Positions 1-6,980 of a stretch of 22,996 bases of DNA are shown one piece after another (position 1 is the stretch's first letter; every line of letters begins with the position of its first letter). A model generated the notes under the pieces. It did no database searches. It saw only the letters and a list, made by a program, of their open reading frames with translations, and was not told where the DNA came from. The stretch comes from JBDRKN01 sp043813955. Its GTDB lineage: Bacteria > Patescibacteriota > Patescibacteriia > Patescibacteriales > Patescibacteriaceae. Location of the stretch: the NCBI GenBank assembly GCA_043813955.1, contig JBDRKN010000015.1:1-22996 (forward strand). Direction: 5' to 3'. Position numbers and translations under genes: made by a program.

Positions 1-1140
1 TTTATAGACAAATTAGCTGCTGGAATATACAGCTTTTTGCCTCTTGGTTTGCGCGTGCATAACAAGATTTGCAACATAATCAGGCAGGAAATGGATATAA
101 TAGGAGGCCAGGAAATTCTCATGCCAGCATTAACTCCTAAGAAAATTTGGCAGGCTACTGATAGGTGGGATAACTTTGACGCTTTGTTTAAATTAGAAGG
201 AAGCAATGGAAAAGAGTATGCCCTTGGAGCTACGCATGAGGAAGTGGTTACTCCATTGACTAAGAAATTTGTTTTTTCCTACAATGATTTGTCTGTTGCT
301 ATTTATCAAATTCAGACAAAGTTTAGAAATGAGCCCAGAGCCAAAGCAGGCTTAATCAGGGGAAGGGAATTTTCAATGAAAGATTTGTATTCCTTTCATG
401 CTGACGAAGAGGCTTTAAATAAATATTACAAAATTGTTCAAAAATCGTATTTTAAAATATTTGAACGCTGTGGTTTGTTAAATATTACTTATTTAACTTA
501 TGCTACTGGAGGAGCTTTTTCCAAGTATTCGCATGAATTTCAAACTTTGTGCGAAGCAGGAGAAGATACTATTCATATCTGCGATCAGTGCAAAGTTGCT
601 GTTAATCAGGAGATAATAGAAGATCATCCTAATTGTCCTGGCTGTAAAAATAGCAAACTGCATAAAGCTAAAGCTATTGAAGTTGGAAATATATTCAAGC
701 TTGGCAATCGTTTTTCCAAGCCTTTTGACTTTAAATATACTGATGAAAAAGGAAAAGAGCATGATGTGATTATGGGATGCTATGGATTGGGCCCAAGTAG
801 ATTAATGGCTGCTATTGTTGAGGTTTTTCATGATGAGAGAGGGATTATTTGGCCAGAACAAGTGGCTCCGTATAGAGTTCATTTATTATCATTTAAGCAG
901 GATAAAAAAGCAGAAAAAGCATATAATGAATTGCTTGCCAATGATGTTGAAGTATTATATGATGACAGGGATATACATCCTGGGGAAAAGCTTGCAGAAG
1001 CTGATTTAATAGGCTGTCCATATAGATTAGTAGTATCTGAAGCGTCTTTAGGAAGGGGCGGAATTGAATTAAAATTAAGGAGCGAAGACAAAACTCAAAT
1101 AATTAAATTAAACAAAATTGTTGATTATTTTAAGAAGTAA
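1..1140 (+). CDS. proS: Prolyl-tRNA synthetase, 5'-truncated by window edge
   Basis: Class II aminoacyl-tRNA synthetase that charges tRNA-Pro with proline in the cytoplasm. The frame is open from base 1, and its first residues (FIDKLAAGIYSFLPLGLRV) match the family about 30 residues after the usual start, so only the N-terminus is missing. Class II signatures are visible: the GATHEEV segment, the motif 2 region (TKFRNEPRA...REFSMKDLYSF) and motif 3 (GCYGLGPSRLMAAIVE), followed by an anticodon-binding domain with YDDRDIHPGEKLAEADLIGCP. Where E. coli-type ProS has the large editing insertion, this protein has only a short segment with two CxxC pairs (codons at 580-594 and 634-645), which looks like a zinc ribbon. 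It lies 3 nt upstream of mreB and is probably co-transcribed with it. Confidence 0.95.
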   Translation, partial: FIDKLAAGIYSFLPLGLRVHNKICNIIRQEMDIIGGQEILMPALTPKKIWQATDRWDNFDALFKLEGSNGKEYALGATHEEVVTPLTKKFVFSYNDLSVAIYQIQTKFRNEPRAKAGLIRGREFSMKDLYSFHADEEALNKYYKIVQKSYFKIFERCGLLNITYLTYATGGAFSKYSHEFQTLCEAGEDTIHICDQCKVAVNQEIIEDHPNCPGCKNSKLHKAKAIEVGNIFKLGNRFSKPFDFKYTDEKGKEHDVIMGCYGLGPSRLMAAIVEVFHDERGIIWPEQVAPYRVHLLSFKQDKKAEKAYNELLANDVEVLYDDRDIHPGEKLAEADLIGCPYRLVVSEASLGRGGIELKLRSEDKTQIIKLNKIVDYFKK

Positions 1141-1143
1141 GAC

Positions 1144-2187
1144 ATGTTTAATAGATTCTTGGGCAAATTCAGTAAGGACCTGGGGGTTGATTTAGGCACG
1201 TCCAGCACTTTAGTATACACGCCTGACAAAGGCATTGTAATCAACGAACCGTCTGTTGTCGCAGTTAATATTAGGACTGACGAAGTTTTAGCTATTGGAG
1301 AAGAGGCTAAGAAAATGATTGGCAAGACTCCTTCTCATATTAATGCCATAAAGCCGCTGCATGAGGGCGTTATTTCTGATTTTGAGGTTACTGAAAAGAT
1401 GCTCAAGTACTTTATAGACAAAGTGCATAGTGAAAACTTTACCTTGACTCCCAGGCCCCGCGTGGTTATAGGGATTCCTTTGGATATTACTGAAGTTGAA
1501 AAAAAAGCTGTTGAAGATGCCGCGAAGTCAGCTGGAGCCCGCCAGGTTTATTTAATAGAAGAGCCAATGGCTGCGGCTATTGGAGTCAGATTGCCTGTAA
1601 CAGAGGCTGCCGCAACCATGATTGTGGATATTGGAGGCGGGACAACTGATATAGCCGTTATATCCCTATGTGGATGCGTTAATTGGAAAAATTTGCGCGT
1701 GGCTGGGAATACTTTAAATAATGATATTATTAGATATGTTCGCGAAGAGTTTAATATTTTAATTGGCGAACAGCTGGCAGAGAAGATAAAGATTAAGATT
1801 GGATCAGCAATTCATTTGAAAGAAAGCTTGGAGATGGATTTGCGGGGCAGGGATTTAATCACAGGATTGCCCAAGGAAATCAAGATCAATGACAGCCAGA
1901 TCAGGGAGGCTATGTCAGAAAGCATTATGCAGATTATTGATAATATTAAGATTATTTTAGAAACTACGCCTCCTGAATTAGTATCTGATATTTATGAATT
2001 TGGCATTATTTTGACTGGCGGAGGAGCTTTGTTAAGAGGGATTGACCAGGAAATTGCCCATGCAACTAAAATACCTGTTAAGGTAGCAGACGATCCTGTA
2101 ACATGCGTAGTGAGAGGCACAGGCATTCTGTTAGCAGATGATGAACTTTTAGAAAAGGTTGTTTTGCCAAGCACTAAGGAATTATAA
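1144..2187 (+). CDS. mreB: Rod shape-determining protein MreB
   Basis: Actin-like ATPase that forms membrane-associated filaments guiding the lateral wall synthesis complex. The 347 residues are full length for the family. The actin-fold nucleotide motifs are present: phosphate 1 (DLGVDLGTSSTLVY, near residues 13-26), phosphate 2 (IVDIGGGTTDIAV, near residues 161-173) and the adenosine motif (ILTGGGALLRGID, near residues 289-301). The ATG at 1144 begins directly after the proS stop and gives the usual N-terminus. It is followed by mreC, mreD and a PBP2 gene in the standard shape-operon order. No promoter is visible within the window, so transcription probably starts upstream of proS. Confidence 0.97.
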   Translation: MFNRFLGKFSKDLGVDLGTSSTLVYTPDKGIVINEPSVVAVNIRTDEVLAIGEEAKKMIGKTPSHINAIKPLHEGVISDFEVTEKMLKYFIDKVHSENFTLTPRPRVVIGIPLDITEVEKKAVEDAAKSAGARQVYLIEEPMAAAIGVRLPVTEAAATMIVDIGGGTTDIAVISLCGCVNWKNLRVAGNTLNNDIIRYVREEFNILIGEQLAEKIKIKIGSAIHLKESLEMDLRGRDLITGLPKEIKINDSQIREAMSESIMQIIDNIKIILETTPPELVSDIYEFGIILTGGGALLRGIDQEIAHATKIPVKVADDPVTCVVRGTGILLADDELLEKVVLPSTKEL

Positions 2188-2188
2188 T

Positions 2189-3031
2189 ATGAAGCAGGAT
2201 TCTAAGCGCAACAAAATTTTTATCTTATCAATAGTTTTAGTGCTACTTCTTTTTTTTCATGCAATTGGGCTCTTAAGTCCTGTTGAGAATAGCATAATAG
2301 GGCTGTTTAAGCCAGCAGCTAATTTGTCATATACTGCTGGAAGCAATTTAAGCCAAACCTATGACCAGATAACCAGCAAAAAGGATTTGAGGCAATTACT
2401 CGAGGACAAGGCAGGGGAAAACAAGCAGCTTATTTTAGAAAATGCGCAGCTGCAGTATATTAAAGATGAAAATGAAACTTTGCGCCAATATCTTAATTTT
2501 TTTAACAAGACCTCATTTAATTATACACTAGCGCATGTAATCATGGAGCAGCCTGTGATTAACAATCCGGATGAGCATAACAAGATTATGATTGACAAGG
2601 GCAGCAGCGAAGGCTTGAGTAGAGGATTGCTGGCCATAGATCAATCAGGCATGATTATAGGACGCGTGTCAGATGTGAATAAGTATAAGGCAGAGATTTC
2701 CTTAATCACAAGCCCAGACTGCGGTTTTGCTGTTTCTGTCCAGCATGCTGGAAATGTTATGGGAATTGCCCAGGGTGATTCTGGGCTTACAGTTAAAATT
2801 AATTTTATTCCTCAAGCAGAGGCCGTCACAGTAGGCGATACAGTAGTTACTTCAGGATTGGAAGAAAATTTGCCCAAAGGAATGATTTTAGGCAAAGTTA
2901 GCCAGATTAACAAAGAGAGCAATGAATTATGGCAAAATGCTATTATAGATCCATTAGCTGATCTTGATAATCTATTAATTGTATCAGTGCTCTTGTCGCA
3001 GACAATTGTTGAAGCTGATTATGTATATTAG
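2189..3031 (+). CDS. mreC: Rod shape-determining protein MreC
   Basis: Bitopic membrane protein of the elongasome that links MreB/MreD to the wall synthases outside the membrane. The 280-residue product has a short basic N-terminus, one membrane helix (about residues 9-28), a periplasm-facing coiled coil rich in Glu, Gln and Leu (about 62-105), and a beta-rich C-terminal domain with the family's DKGSSEGL, GIIG-like and VTSGL..NLPKGMILG segments. I chose the ATG at 2189, one base after the mreB stop codon. The longer reading from a TTG at 2159 lies inside mreB and adds residues not seen in the family. The 3' end overlaps mreD by 11 nt, suggesting coupled translation. Confidence 0.93.
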   Translation: MKQDSKRNKIFILSIVLVLLLFFHAIGLLSPVENSIIGLFKPAANLSYTAGSNLSQTYDQITSKKDLRQLLEDKAGENKQLILENAQLQYIKDENETLRQYLNFFNKTSFNYTLAHVIMEQPVINNPDEHNKIMIDKGSSEGLSRGLLAIDQSGMIIGRVSDVNKYKAEISLITSPDCGFAVSVQHAGNVMGIAQGDSGLTVKINFIPQAEAVTVGDTVVTSGLEENLPKGMILGKVSQINKESNELWQNAIIDPLADLDNLLIVSVLLSQTIVEADYVY

Positions 3032-3539
3032 AATTATATTCAATTTGCTATTAATCTTTTTAATGGTCATTATACAGCAGGCTTTTATTCATGCCTTGCC
3101 GTTAGGTTTTAATTATTTAAACTTAGTTTTAATAACCCTTGTTTTTATTTTAATATTATTTAATTTGAATTTAAGCTTGATGTGGTGGCTTGCATCTGCC
3201 TGGCTGCTTGATTTATTTTCTTTTTATCCATTTGGATCTCATTTATTAGTTTTTGGAATTATCTTGTTAATAATATACTGGCTATTGATTAATTTCTTTA
3301 CCAATCGTTCTCTTTATTCTTTCCTTATCTTAATTATTATAGCTACGATTATGTATGATTTTGGAATGTATTTTGCAAATTATTTGTTTTCATCAGAGAT
3401 TGGCATAGAAATGAAAGCTGGCTGGTGGATTATTGAATTAAAGCATTTAATATTTAATTCTGGCTTAACCATTGTATTCTTTTATGCCTTGAATTTCATA
3501 AGCCATCAATTTAAGCCTGTGTTTTTAAGCAAAAAATAA
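3021..3539 (+). CDS. mreD: Rod shape-determining protein MreD
   Basis: Small polytopic membrane protein of the cell-elongation complex, acting with MreC and MreB. The 172 residues are almost entirely hydrophobic, with about five predicted membrane segments, and sequence similarity alone is weak, as is usual for MreD. The assignment rests on size, hydrophobic pattern and its place between mreC and mrdA. The ATG at 3021 overlaps the end of mreC by 11 nt and starts the protein directly at the first membrane helix. An earlier in-frame start at 2979 would add a hydrophilic Cys/Arg stretch read from inside mreC and is unlikely. Confidence 0.88.
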   Translation: MYIRIIFNLLLIFLMVIIQQAFIHALPLGFNYLNLVLITLVFILILFNLNLSLMWWLASAWLLDLFSFYPFGSHLLVFGIILLIIYWLLINFFTNRSLYSFLILIIIATIMYDFGMYFANYLFSSEIGIEMKAGWWIIELKHLIFNSGLTIVFFYALNFISHQFKPVFLSKK

Positions 3540-3540
3540 T

Positions 3541-5487
3541 ATGCTATTTAAAAAGAAAAAAAAGACATATGATCCGTTTCTTATCCAGTCTGGACGCTAT
3601 GCTTCAAAAAAATCAGCCCATCGATATAATTTGGAATGGAGCGATGAAGCTGCGGCAGGCATTACAAGCAAGGCTAAGCTTGGACGCGGTTTTAATTTAA
3701 GAAGATTATTTAAATTTAAGCTCTTGTTTATTATATTCTTTATCATTCTCATATCGCGGATTTCTTGGCTTCAGGTAGTTAATGGAGCATATTACAGGCA
3801 GCTGTCTGAAAACAACCGCATTCGCTTAGAAAGAATTGAGGCTAGGCGAGGCATTATTTATGATACTAATATGCGCCCTATGGTCAATAATGTGGCAAAT
3901 TGGCTTCTCTATTTTATACCAGCGGATTTGCCCAAGGACAAGACAGAAAAGAAAGAGCTTGTAAGCAGAGTGAGCTATCTGCTTGGCAATATGAGCGCAG
4001 CTGAAATAAATAATATAATTAAAGAAATTAAAGAATATTCTTTTGAGTCATATCAGCCCTTGTTCATTACAGACCATATTGATTATGAGCGCGCTATGCT
4101 TCTTTATCTTGAAACAGCTAATATGCCTGGAGTGGTTTTGACTAGCCAAAATATGCGAGAATATGATTTGGTTTCTCTTTCCTTGTCGCATATTCTGGGG
4201 TATACAGGAATGGTTAACAAGGAAGAGCTTGATAGCTTGGGCCAGGATTATTCTCCAATTGACTATGTAGGCAAGACAGGGCTTGAGTATTTTTGGGAAA
4301 GCGAGTTAAGAGGCCTTAATGGCCAAAAGCAGATTGAGGTTGACGCAATTGGCAAGGAAAAGAAGATTATTAGCCAGACAAAGGTAGATGACGGACATAA
4401 TCTAGTTTTGTCCATTGACAGCCAAGTGCAGGCCAAGCTAGAGGAGATTTTAAAAGATCATATGGACAAGCTTAATCTATCCAAGGCCGTAGCTATTGTT
4501 ATGAATCCTAATAATGGCGAGATTATTTCTTTAATTAATCTGCCTAGTTTTAATAATAATCTCTTTGCCAGCAAAATGAGTCAGGAAGAATACAGTATTT
4601 TAGCTGAACATCCTGATCAGCCGTTATTTATGCGCGCAGTGAGCGGCGAATATCCTTCTGGCTCGACAATTAAGCCAGTTATTTTGTCAGCAGCTTTAGA
4701 AGAAGGCATAGTAAATCAATATACTGCTTTTTTAAGCGTAGGAGGCATTAAAATAGGAAGCTGGTTCTTTCCTGACTGGAAAGCTGGAGGACATGGTTTG
4801 ACTGACGCTCGGAAAGCAATATCTGAATCAGTTAATACCTATTTTTACCACATAGGAGGGGGCTATAATGATTTTCAGGGCCTGGGCATTGAAAAAATGG
4901 TCCAGTATTTTAAGCTATTTGGATTAGGAAGCCAGACAGGCATTGATTTATCAGGAGAAGCAGACGGTTTTTTGCCAAGCAAGGATTGGAAAAAGAAAAC
5001 TAAGAACGAACCTTGGTACATAGGCGATACTTACCACATTGCCATTGGCCAGGGTGATTTGTTAGTCACGCCTCTGCAGATAGCATATTTTACAAGTTTT
5101 TTTGCCAATAAGGGCTCTTTGTACAGGCCACATTTGGTCAAGAATGTTTTAACAAGCGATGACAAGCTGATTACAGAAATTGACACTACGCCTGTTAAGA
5201 CCGGATTTATAGAATCTAAGCATATTAATGTTGTTAGGGAGGGCATGCGACAGGCAGTCACTTCAGGAAGCGCTGTGCGCTTAAATTCTTTGCCTGTGGA
5301 AGTAGCTGGCAAGACTGGCACAGCTCAATGGTCTACAAAATATGATCCTCATGCCTGGTTTACTGGATTTGCCCCTTATGACAATCCTGAAATAGTCATT
5401 ACTATCTTAATTGAACAGGGAGGAGACGGCAGCAGAGTCGCCGTCCCTATTGTAGAGCAGTTTTTGTATTGGTATTTTACTAAATAA
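3541..5487 (+). CDS. mrdA: Penicillin-binding protein 2 (peptidoglycan transpeptidase)
   Basis: Class B penicillin-binding protein that cross-links new peptidoglycan during elongation. The 648 residues comprise a basic cytoplasmic N-terminus of about 58 residues, one membrane anchor (about 59-72), a dimerisation/pedestal domain starting near NNRIRLERIEARRGIIYD, and a C-terminal transpeptidase domain. The three catalytic motifs are intact: S375-T-I-K378 (nucleophile in SGSTIKP), S430-V-N432, and K591-T-G593 (KTGTAQW). The N-terminal cytoplasmic tail is longer than in E. coli PBP2. The ATG at 3541 is the first codon after the mreD stop with a one-base gap. It is the last gene of the shape operon and is followed by a terminator. 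Confidence 0.95.
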   Translation: MLFKKKKKTYDPFLIQSGRYASKKSAHRYNLEWSDEAAAGITSKAKLGRGFNLRRLFKFKLLFIIFFIILISRISWLQVVNGAYYRQLSENNRIRLERIEARRGIIYDTNMRPMVNNVANWLLYFIPADLPKDKTEKKELVSRVSYLLGNMSAAEINNIIKEIKEYSFESYQPLFITDHIDYERAMLLYLETANMPGVVLTSQNMREYDLVSLSLSHILGYTGMVNKEELDSLGQDYSPIDYVGKTGLEYFWESELRGLNGQKQIEVDAIGKEKKIISQTKVDDGHNLVLSIDSQVQAKLEEILKDHMDKLNLSKAVAIVMNPNNGEIISLINLPSFNNNLFASKMSQEEYSILAEHPDQPLFMRAVSGEYPSGSTIKPVILSAALEEGIVNQYTAFLSVGGIKIGSWFFPDWKAGGHGLTDARKAISESVNTYFYHIGGGYNDFQGLGIEKMVQYFKLFGLGSQTGIDLSGEADGFLPSKDWKKKTKNEPWYIGDTYHIAIGQGDLLVTPLQIAYFTSFFANKGSLYRPHLVKNVLTSDDKLITEIDTTPVKTGFIESKHINVVREGMRQAVTSGSAVRLNSLPVEVAGKTGTAQWSTKYDPHAWFTGFAPYDNPEIVITILIEQGGDGSRVAVPIVEQFLYWYFTK

Positions 5488-5508
5488 TATAATTTATTAA
5501 ACAATCAT

Positions 5509-5535
5509 ATCCAGAGCTATCTGGATTTTTCTTTT
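5509..5535 (+). terminator. Intrinsic terminator after mrdA
   Basis: A six-base-pair stem (ATCCAG / CTGGAT, 5509-5514 and 5521-5526) with a 6-nt loop is followed by a T-rich run (TTTTTCTTTT). It lies 22 nt past the mrdA stop and just before the heat-shock promoter, so it plausibly separates the shape operon from the chaperone operon. The stem is short. Confidence 0.65.
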
Positions 5536-5557
5536 ATTTTAAATAATTTTTATGCCC

Positions 5558-5584
5558 TTAGCACTCTCTTGACACGACTGCTAA
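5558..5584 (+). promoter_or_regulatory. CIRCE operator (HrcA binding site)
   Basis: The inverted repeat TTAGCACTC - 9 nt - GACTGCTAA matches the CIRCE consensus (TTAGCACTC-N9-GAGTGCTAA) at 17 of 18 positions; the only mismatch is in the right arm. It overlaps the -35 element of the promoter in front of hrcA, so HrcA binding would block RNA polymerase. This predicts that hrcA-grpE-dnaK is repressed by its own first product until heat or unfolded protein titrates the repressor. Confidence 0.95.
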
Positions 5585-5597
5585 ATAAATATATAAT
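5569..5597 (+). promoter_or_regulatory. Sigma-70-type promoter of the hrcA operon
   Basis: A consensus -35 TTGACA (5569-5574), a 17-nt spacer and a consensus -10 TATAAT (5592-5597) predict a transcription start near 5604, only about 16 nt before the hrcA ATG. The -35 box lies in the CIRCE spacer and extends to its right arm. The AGGAG at 5602-5606 falls on the predicted start and is 13 nt from the ATG, so it may not work as a ribosome binding site. Confidence 0.9.
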
Positions 5598-5619
5598 GTA
5601 TAGGAGTTTAAATTTTTTT

Positions 5620-6315
5620 ATGAACAACAGGCAAAAACTCATACTAACTACTTTATTAAAGAACCATATTGAGACAGGAATGCCTGTGAGCTCTGGCACA
5701 ATTGCGAGGGAATCAGAGCTTGATGTTTCTACTGCAACCGTGAGAAGCGAAATGGCATGCTTGGAAGAAGATGGATATATTATTCAGCCGCATACTTCTG
5801 CGGGAAGAATTCCGACAAGAATCGCTTATGAATGGCTGATTAGCAATCTTGAGAACAGGGAAATTAACAAGAAAGATGCCATGGAATTGGAAGTTAAATT
5901 AAATAATTTAGACGAATTTGACATAAAGCAGACAGCCAAAGAGCTTGCAAAAAAATCAGGTTTAGCGGTTTTTTGGGCTTCTGATCATAATAATCTGTAT
6001 TATACAGGAATTTCTAATTTATTGCAGCAGCCAGAATTTGCTCATGATAGATTATTAGGCGATATCTCAGAAATGATAGACAGCTTGGATGAGATAATTA
6101 ATGAAGTGTTTGACAAAGTCCAGATAGGGCCTCAGATAATGTTTGGAGATGATAATCCATTTGGGAATTTTTGCGGAGCTGTTGTTACCAAGTATAGGCT
6201 TGGAAATGAACAGGGTGTTATTGGAATTTTTGGCCCATTAAGAATGGACTATGGAAAAGGGATGCAATTAATTAAATTTTTGCAAAAAAAATTAAATAAT
6301 AATTATGGCGACTAA
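5620..6315 (+). CDS. hrcA: Heat-inducible transcription repressor HrcA, short form
   Basis: Repressor of class I heat-shock genes, binding CIRCE. The 231 residues begin with a winged-helix domain (about 1-75; SSGTIARESELDVSTATVRS and HTSAGRIPT are typical). A GAF-like domain follows, recognisable from KKSGLAVFWASDHNNLYYTG and a C-terminal GVIGIFGPLRMDYGKGMQLI. Typical HrcA has about 340 residues; the missing length corresponds to the inserted dimerising domain and linker. The ATG at 5620 is preferred over a TTG at 5569 in the same frame, because that TTG is part of the -35 box. A CIRCE site sits directly upstream, so autoregulation is expected. The 3' end overlaps grpE by 11 nt. Confidence 0.93.
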   Translation: MNNRQKLILTTLLKNHIETGMPVSSGTIARESELDVSTATVRSEMACLEEDGYIIQPHTSAGRIPTRIAYEWLISNLENREINKKDAMELEVKLNNLDEFDIKQTAKELAKKSGLAVFWASDHNNLYYTGISNLLQQPEFAHDRLLGDISEMIDSLDEIINEVFDKVQIGPQIMFGDDNPFGNFCGAVVTKYRLGNEQGVIGIFGPLRMDYGKGMQLIKFLQKKLNNNYGD

Positions 6316-6736
6316 ATACAAGGAGTTGGAAAATAAATACAAGCGAGCATTAGCTGATTACCAAAATTTAATCAAGCAAAATGATAAGGAAAAAGAAGAG
6401 TTTGCAAAATATGCCAACCAGGCATTAATACATGATATTATTCCAGTTTATGACCATTTAAAAATGTCTCTAGCTCATTCTGATAATAATAGCTGGGTTC
6501 AAGGCGTTAAGCATGTGCTTAAGCAGTTTAAGCAAGTGCTTGCTTCTAATAATGTAAAGGAAGTGCAGACAGTTGAAGAGCATTTTGATCCAAACACTAT
6601 GGAGGCAGTTGAAAAAATAGCGACTAATGAAAAGAATAAGGATAACATAGTGGCTAAGGAATTAAAATCAGGATACACTATGCATGAAAGAACCATAATT
6701 CCAGCCCAAGTGGCTGTTTATGAATACAATAAATAA
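6305..6736 (+). CDS. grpE: GrpE nucleotide exchange factor
   Basis: Releases ADP from DnaK in the DnaK-DnaJ-GrpE refolding cycle. The 143-residue product is short because the acidic, disordered N-terminal tail is nearly absent. It starts at the long helix (ELENKYKRALADYQNLIKQ), continues through the four-helix region (ALIHDIIPVYDHLKMSL, then WVQGVKHVLKQFKQVL) and ends with the beta domain that contacts DnaK (HFDPNTMEAVE, then ERTIIPAQVAVYE). It overlaps hrcA by 11 nt and so is translationally coupled to the repressor. The CIRCE promoter upstream should control it. Confidence 0.94.
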   Translation: MATKYKELENKYKRALADYQNLIKQNDKEKEEFAKYANQALIHDIIPVYDHLKMSLAHSDNNSWVQGVKHVLKQFKQVLASNNVKEVQTVEEHFDPNTMEAVEKIATNEKNKDNIVAKELKSGYTMHERTIIPAQVAVYEYNK

Positions 6737-6745
6737 TTTAAAACA

Positions 6746-6964
6746 ATGTTTAAAAAATTTAACAACCAAGGCTATGCTGCTTTAATCGGTCTATTAATCG
6801 TTCTAGTCATTATTATCGTTCTTTTCGTGATTAAGAGAAACACGATTAATGAAGGAATTATATCTTCTAATAAGCAGTATGAGGGAGATATTAGTGTTCA
6901 ATTAGACCAATTGGAGAAGACTATTGAAGAGTCTAACCAGGATGTTGAAAAAATGTTAGAATAA
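6746..6964 (+). CDS. Small single-span membrane protein between grpE and dnaK
   Basis: I do not recognise this 72-residue protein. It has a short basic N-terminus (MFKKFNNQG), one strongly hydrophobic helix (about residues 10-29), then a basic stop-transfer patch (IKRNT) and a charged tail with a short predicted coiled coil (LDQLEKTIEESNQDVEKML). The GYAALIGLLIVLVII stretch resembles the start of type IV prepilins, but the conserved glutamate at +5 is replaced by glycine, so a pilin role is doubtful. It lies 9 nt after grpE and 16 nt before dnaK on the same strand and must be co-transcribed with them, which hints at a membrane-linked role in the stress response. That link is inferred from position alone. 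Confidence 0.75.
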   Translation: MFKKFNNQGYAALIGLLIVLVIIIVLFVIKRNTINEGIISSNKQYEGDISVQLDQLEKTIEESNQDVEKMLE

Positions 6965-6980
6965 TAAATAATAAAATAAT

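Noticed and set aside
2159..2188. TTG start extending MreC into mreB
   Set aside because: It lies inside the mreB coding region, and the ATG at 2189 gives the normal short cytoplasmic N-terminus.
5569..5619. TTG start extending HrcA by 17 residues
   Set aside because: The TTG is part of the -35 hexamer and upstream of the predicted transcription start, and the extension has no similarity to HrcA N-termini.
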